Shown here one piece after another: positions 59,239 to 64,000 of a stretch of 64,000 nt of DNA. The translations under genes and the position numbers were made by a program. The notes under the pieces were generated by a model. The model did not search any database. It was given only the letters and a program-made list of their open reading frames with translations, and was not told where the DNA came from. How positions within the stretch are numbered: position 1 is the stretch's first letter; every line of letters starts with the position of its first letter. The DNA comes from Flagellimonas flava (GTDB taxonomy: Bacteria; Bacteroidota; Bacteroidia; Flavobacteriales; Flavobacteriaceae). The stretch covers positions 620,001 through 684,000 of the forward strand of contig NZ_FQWL01000002.1 of assembly GCF_900129665.1 (NCBI RefSeq), given 5' to 3'.

Positions 59239-61659
59239 ATGTTCAAACTATATCTGAAAATCGCCGTAAGATACCTGCTTAAGAACAAGCTGTATTCATT
59301 TATCAACATTTTTGGGTTGGCCATTGGCATTGCCTCTTTTGTGTTGATCATGTTGTATGTGAACTATGAAAAGAGCTACGACAAGTTTAACGGTTCTGAA
59401 AACGTCCATCGGGTCTTTATGGATTATTTGGAAGGGGGCGAATTTGTCCCCGGTGATGCCAATGCTTATATCGTGAGCGGCCCCACCCTAAAGGATGAGT
59501 TTCCTGAAATTGAAAAGTTTGTGAGGTTCAGGCGAATCCGCAATATGGTGGTATTAAATAACAACACCCCTTTTGATGGCATGGTCGGGTCCTTGGCAGA
59601 CCCTGAATATTTTGATGTTTTTGACCAAGGTTTGGTGAAGGGTGATGAAAGCACCGCACTTAGCAAGCCCTATTCTGTAGTGTTAAGTACGCCAACTGCG
59701 CAAAAAATATTTGGTGATACCAACCCCATAGGGCAACCGCTGAAAATTGCAGGAGATGATTCCGTGACCTTTACAGTAACCGGGGTAATGGACAACACCA
59801 ACCGAAACACCCATATTAAAAACGATGTGCTGGTTTCATTCTCCACATTTTACACCTGGACAATTTTTAAGAACGATTGGAACTATACCTGGAACCAAAA
59901 TGAATACTACACCTATGTAAAAGTTGCGCCCAATACCAATGCCGAGCTGCTCAACCAAAAAATCATGGCATTTGTTCCTGAAGGATTTGAGTTTAAGGAA
60001 AGGCACCATTTGGAGCCCATAGAGGACATTCATCTATATTCCAACAAACCCTACGAGGTAGAGGTCAATGGTAATGGCGGCAACATTAAACTTTTGTCCA
60101 TTATTGCGTTCATCACGCTTCTATTATCTTGGATGAACTATATGAACCTGTCGAGCACCAAATCGCTCGAACGTGCCAAAGAAATAGGGATCCGTAAAGT
60201 AGTTGGTGGAAAAAAATCACAGTTGACCTTTCAATTCCTTTCCGAATCGGCAATGTTAAACTGTCTTGCAATAGTGCTGGCACTGGGAGCGGTCTTCCTT
60301 TTACTACCTGCTTTCAATCGCTTGGTTGGACAAAATTTGGGGTTCACAGGCAACCAGTTTAAAGGGCTACTGCCCTACCTGGGCATTATGCTACTTGGGG
60401 CTTCCTTGGCGGCTTTGTATCCGGCGTTTGTACTCAGTAGGTTCAGCCCAGCAAAAGTCCTAAAGGGACAATTACAGACCTCAAAAAACGGACTTCATTT
60501 TAGGAGGGCCCTGATTATTACCCAATTTGTCGCCACCATTTCACTGTTGATATGCACTTTTATGGCGAACAAACAGATTCACTATCTCAAGAATCGTCCT
60601 ATTGGTGCCAATCTTAATCAGGTCATTGCTTTAAAAGGTCAAATATTGGACCGTGCGTATGACTCTATATTTTACAACGATTTTGATGTTCTATTGGAGG
60701 AACTTAAAAGAAATCCTTACGTAGCCGAAATTAGTTGTTCCCGCACCTATCCCGGTGACGACTTCTCCAATACGAATTCCAACATCGGGATAACTTTTCC
60801 CAATGGCCATACCGATGAAACCCATATCTGGTATAATTATGGGGCCCGGCCTGGTTACTTTGATTTAATGGGAATGGACTTTGTTGCCGGAGGTGCCTAT
60901 CTTCCAACTCCGGAAAAACGGAGCCATAATGTGGTAATCAATGAGGAAATGGTTCGTTTTATGGGTATTGATAATGTCAATACAATTATCGGGAAAACTA
61001 TTAATTTTTGGGGTCAGGACTGGGCAGTAAAAGGGGTGGTCAAAGACTACAATCACTTTGGAATGAAATCTGCCATGGTTCCCATGGTCATTAGACACGA
61101 CAGAACCACACAGAACATTCTAGTAAAATTGGATAAAAGGGCCACTACCATGGCCGGTGCTGATAAGGCGTTAGATGAAATAAAGAACATTTGGGACAAG
61201 GTCTTTCCGGTGAGCACCTATAAGTATACTTTTTTAGACCAAAAGTTTGAGGCGCTGTTCAACGAAGATCGAAAGTTTACCAAGGCGTTTCAGATATTTA
61301 CCGTACTCGCTATCCTAATTGCTTCTCTGGGCCTATTTGGCCTTACCTCGTATACCTGTATCCAGCGAAAAAAGGAAATCGGGGTCCGAAAAGTCAATGG
61401 GGCCACCATCTCGGAAATTCTGCAATTGCTCAATCAGAACTTCATTAAATGGGTAGGGTTGGCCTTTGTCATTGCGGTTCCCATTGCATGGTTTGCTATG
61501 GATAAGTGGTTAGAAGGGTTTGCCTATAAGACAACCATAAGTTGGTGGATTTTTGCCCTGGCAGGTATGGCCGCACTGACCATTGCTCTTATAACCGTAA
61601 GCTGGCAAAGTTTTAAGGCAGCTACCGTAAATCCGGTGGAAGCATTAAGGGATGAATAG
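59239..61659 (+). CDS. MacB/FtsX-type ABC permease 9
   Basis: An 806-residue permease and the most diverged complete member. It starts MFKLYLKIAVRYLLKNKLYSFINIFGLAIGIASFVLIM, with AVRYL replacing the AWRNL of the others. Coupling motifs are RAKEIGIRKVVGGKKSQLT and RKKEIGVRKVNGATISEIL, the second with a non-standard N before GA. It ends ALRDE rather than SLRTE. The ATG at 59239 is chosen because it begins the conserved helix; the frame is open for 63 codons upstream within permease 8 but that part has no homology. Confidence 0.92.
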   Translation: MFKLYLKIAVRYLLKNKLYSFINIFGLAIGIASFVLIMLYVNYEKSYDKFNGSENVHRVFMDYLEGGEFVPGDANAYIVSGPTLKDEFPEIEKFVRFRRIRNMVVLNNNTPFDGMVGSLADPEYFDVFDQGLVKGDESTALSKPYSVVLSTPTAQKIFGDTNPIGQPLKIAGDDSVTFTVTGVMDNTNRNTHIKNDVLVSFSTFYTWTIFKNDWNYTWNQNEYYTYVKVAPNTNAELLNQKIMAFVPEGFEFKERHHLEPIEDIHLYSNKPYEVEVNGNGGNIKLLSIIAFITLLLSWMNYMNLSSTKSLERAKEIGIRKVVGGKKSQLTFQFLSESAMLNCLAIVLALGAVFLLLPAFNRLVGQNLGFTGNQFKGLLPYLGIMLLGASLAALYPAFVLSRFSPAKVLKGQLQTSKNGLHFRRALIITQFVATISLLICTFMANKQIHYLKNRPIGANLNQVIALKGQILDRAYDSIFYNDFDVLLEELKRNPYVAEISCSRTYPGDDFSNTNSNIGITFPNGHTDETHIWYNYGARPGYFDLMGMDFVAGGAYLPTPEKRSHNVVINEEMVRFMGIDNVNTIIGKTINFWGQDWAVKGVVKDYNHFGMKSAMVPMVIRHDRTTQNILVKLDKRATTMAGADKALDEIKNIWDKVFPVSTYKYTFLDQKFEALFNEDRKFTKAFQIFTVLAILIASLGLFGLTSYTCIQRKKEIGVRKVNGATISEILQLLNQNFIKWVGLAFVIAVPIAWFAMDKWLEGFAYKTTISWWIFALAGMAALTIALITVSWQSFKAATVNPVEALRDE

Positions 61660-61677
61660 TACCAAAAACCAATCATC

Positions 61678-64000
61678 ATGATCAAAAACTACATAAAAAT
61701 CGCTTGGCGAAATCTTTGGAAAAACAAAACATTTACCCTAATAAATATTATTGGACTCTCTGTGGCTTTTGGAGTGGCTATCCTACTTTCCATAGCTGGC
61801 TTCTTTGAATTGTCCTACGACAAATTCCACAGTAAGGCCGATAGCATTTACAAAGTGTATTGGACAGCCAAAACGCCAAAGGGTCCGGTGGCCTTTGATA
61901 CCCATGCGGCCCCCTTGATGGACGCCATAAAAACTGATGTTCCTGACGTAAAAAAAACCACCCGCCATTTACAGGAAGAAGCTATCGTATCCTTCGGTGA
62001 AAAGGAAATCAACATGGACGCTATTTGGGTGGACGCCGATTTCTTTGACATATTTACCTTCCCCTCAATCCAAGGGAAAATGAAAAATCCATTGGGGGAA
62101 CAATCCGAAATCGTAATTACGGAGTCCACGGCCGAAAGGCTTTTTGGAAAGGATGAAGCCGTTGGCAAGACGGTCCAAATCCTTATAAATGGAGAAGACC
62201 AGCCCTTTACCATTAGTGCCGTTGTGGAAAACCCGGCAGCACAGAGTTCTTTGGAATTTGATCTGGCCGTTCGGTTTGAAAAAGAAGGTAGCTTTTTGGC
62301 CAATAAAAACTCGTGGGGTTCCAGATATCACGACATTTATGTGCAGCTGGCAGCCAATGCAAACCCAGTACAATTTGATGAGGCTACCCATTCTCTGGTA
62401 GATTTAAACTTTCAGCAGCGCATTGAAAATGCAAAAAGGGATGGGGCACAACCTTACCCAGATGGACGTTATTTCAGGTTTGGGCTTTTGCCCTTGACTG
62501 ATGTAAATTTTGTAAAGTACGATGGATACCCGAAAGTCAGTAGAAACACCCCTTATTTAGTACTAGGTATAGCGCTGTTAATTCTATTCATTGCCTGTGT
62601 CAACTTTGTTAACATGAGCGTTGCCAAAAGTGGACAGCGCCTTCGAGAAATCGGCATGCGCAAAACGCTTGGTGCCAAACAAAAGCAATTGTTCTTTCAA
62701 TTTTGGAGCGAAAGCTTTTTTGTGTTTTTCTTCTCCGCTTGTGTCGGGTTCATTCTAAGTATGTTGTCGATAGATGGGTTCAAGACCCTTTTTAGTACAG
62801 AAGCAACCTTCGGTTTACTACTATCGCCCACACCCATTCTACTTTTTCTTCTTGCCATAGTACTGATCACCCTATTGGTTGGCGGATACCCGGCCCTCTT
62901 GCTCAGCAAATTGGGAACAATCCAATCCTTAAAAGGAAAATTGGATACCTCTGGTAAGAACAGGATGCGGGATGCACTGATCGTGATCCAATTCAGTATC
63001 GCCATTTTGTTGATAACGGGAACCTTGGTATTGCGAAGTCAATTGGATTTCTTGCGAAACAAGGATTTGGGCTTTAACAAAGAACAGGTATTGTCCTTTC
63101 CCATAGATGGAAAAAAAGATAGTTATACGGCCATTGAACTGCTGAGGGCGGAATTGTCCGGCAATCCTGATATCTTGGAAATATCGGCTGCCGACAACAA
63201 TCTGGGGTACGGAAGGGATAGAAGTATTTCCAGAAGTATGTTCGGTTTTGAATATAAAAACCGGAACATAAATACCAACGTGCTAACGGTAGATTATAAT
63301 TTTGTTGAAACCCTGGATTTGGAAATGGTTTCTGGAAGGAATTTTCAAAGAGGTTTTGCCAATGACAGCTTAAGTGTGGTAATCAATGAGGCCATGGCCA
63401 AAGAATTTGGAGAGCAGGATCCGCTAACGGCCTATGTAAGTGTTACCGACTCCTTAAACTTCCCGGTCATTGGAGTCTTAAAAGACTATAATTTTGAAAA
63501 ACTGGATAGGGCCATAGCTCCTATGACCATGTTTATCGATAGAAGAACTCCCCTGTACTACGGATACGTAAAAGTAGCCTCTTCAAATATGGCAAAATCT
63601 TACGATGCCGTTGAAAAAGCCTGGTCAAAAATAGAACCAAATGCCTTATTCCTGGGGTCTTTTCTTGATGAGAACATTGATCGTACTTTCAGAAAGGAAA
63701 AACGAATGACCACGATGATTACTTATGGCTCCATTTTGGCCATCGCGTTGAGCTGTATAGGTCTCTTTGCAATTTCCTTGTTGATCGTGAATCAACGCAC
63801 CAAGGAAATAGGGGTCAGAAAAGTGATCGGAGCAAGCGTTTCCAATATCATTTTTTTATTGACCAAGGATTTTCTAGCACTGGTCGGCATCTCATTTTTG
63901 ATAGCATCTCCAATAGCTTGGTGGTTTATGGAATCTTGGTTACAAAACTATCCTTTCAAGATTGATCTAAATATTGGTTTCTCTGTGACCGCAGGTCTAA
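61678..64000 (+). CDS. MacB/FtsX-type ABC permease 10 (truncated by the window)
   Basis: At least 774 residues are visible before the window ends; there is no stop codon. It starts MIKNYIKIAWRNLWKNKTFTLINIIGLSVAFGVAILLSIAGFFELS, the first coupling motif is RLREIGMRKTLGAKQKQL and the second RTKEIGVRKVIGASVSN. The two periplasmic domains and eight expected helices are in the usual order. The first FtsX helices start near residue 297. It lies 18 nt after permease 9, so the array continues to and probably past the edge of the window. Confidence 0.9.
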   Translation, partial: MIKNYIKIAWRNLWKNKTFTLINIIGLSVAFGVAILLSIAGFFELSYDKFHSKADSIYKVYWTAKTPKGPVAFDTHAAPLMDAIKTDVPDVKKTTRHLQEEAIVSFGEKEINMDAIWVDADFFDIFTFPSIQGKMKNPLGEQSEIVITESTAERLFGKDEAVGKTVQILINGEDQPFTISAVVENPAAQSSLEFDLAVRFEKEGSFLANKNSWGSRYHDIYVQLAANANPVQFDEATHSLVDLNFQQRIENAKRDGAQPYPDGRYFRFGLLPLTDVNFVKYDGYPKVSRNTPYLVLGIALLILFIACVNFVNMSVAKSGQRLREIGMRKTLGAKQKQLFFQFWSESFFVFFFSACVGFILSMLSIDGFKTLFSTEATFGLLLSPTPILLFLLAIVLITLLVGGYPALLLSKLGTIQSLKGKLDTSGKNRMRDALIVIQFSIAILLITGTLVLRSQLDFLRNKDLGFNKEQVLSFPIDGKKDSYTAIELLRAELSGNPDILEISAADNNLGYGRDRSISRSMFGFEYKNRNINTNVLTVDYNFVETLDLEMVSGRNFQRGFANDSLSVVINEAMAKEFGEQDPLTAYVSVTDSLNFPVIGVLKDYNFEKLDRAIAPMTMFIDRRTPLYYGYVKVASSNMAKSYDAVEKAWSKIEPNALFLGSFLDENIDRTFRKEKRMTTMITYGSILAIALSCIGLFAISLLIVNQRTKEIGVRKVIGASVSNIIFLLTKDFLALVGISFLIASPIAWWFMESWLQNYPFKIDLNIGFSVTAGL

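Noticed and set aside
1..64000. CRISPR arrays, tRNA, rRNA or phage genes
   Set aside because: No regularly spaced repeats, cloverleaf-like tracts, capsid, terminase or integrase motifs were seen. The palindromic repeats are irregularly spaced and have no spacer pattern.

Overview
The window looks like a chromosome segment of a marine-type Flavobacteriaceae bacterium (Bacteroidota, possibly near Muricauda/Flagellimonas; genus not certain). The reasons are A-rich, Shine-Dalgarno-poor leaders, several TAnnTTTG-type -7 boxes, lipoproteins with SC/AC lipoboxes, a zinc-ligand-poor thymidine kinase of the kind I recall from flavobacteria, and very many FtsX/MacB-type permeases. No rRNA, tRNA, CRISPR array, phage or intact insertion sequence was seen.

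Layout. (1) 1-8.7 kb is mostly core: universal stress protein, GNAT acetyltransferase, MATE exporter, enoyl-CoA hydratase, a 37-residue membrane microprotein, a DUF3592-like protein, QueD/PTPS, LpxH, cupin, MFS exporter, RecJ. (2) 8.7-23.5 kb is accessory: a GIY-YIG nuclease gene boxed between inverted palindromic repeats, OsmC, an AhpD-like protein, a secreted hydrolase, DinB, NTF2-fold proteins, an amidohydrolase, a lipocalin-like protein, two Crp/Fnr regulators, a uracil-DNA-glycosylase-like protein, SPW and YHS proteins, a double-HTH AraC regulator, and a tautomerase-SDR-NTF2-flavin oxidoreductase run. Seven copies of a dispersed palindromic repeat and two gene remnants lie here. (3) 23.5-33 kb returns to housekeeping: RsmI, DoxX, thymidine kinase, alanine racemase, MscL, aspartate-semialdehyde dehydrogenase, prolyl oligopeptidase, an ABC ATPase, ArfB, a GreA-like protein.

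(4) 33-64 kb is one system and the main interest. A histidine kinase with almost no extracytoplasmic loop and an NtrC-type regulator are divergent from TolC, an HlyD/MacA-type adaptor, a small secreted acidic repeat protein, one MacB-type ATPase, and ten consecutive ~800-residue FtsX/MacB-type permeases, the last cut by the window end. The divergent gap carries a good sigma-54 promoter for tolC and, about 100-120 bp upstream of its start point, two 17-bp dyads spaced 22 bp, as expected for NtrC-family enhancer sites. I infer a sigma-54-controlled envelope export or stress system in which one ATPase serves many permeases; its substrate is unknown.

How parts may cooperate elsewhere: three sites resembling Crp/Fnr boxes precede the secreted hydrolase gene, dinB and the tautomerase operon, and the window encodes two Crp/Fnr proteins that could bind them. 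All functions were assigned by reading motifs; no database search was run.
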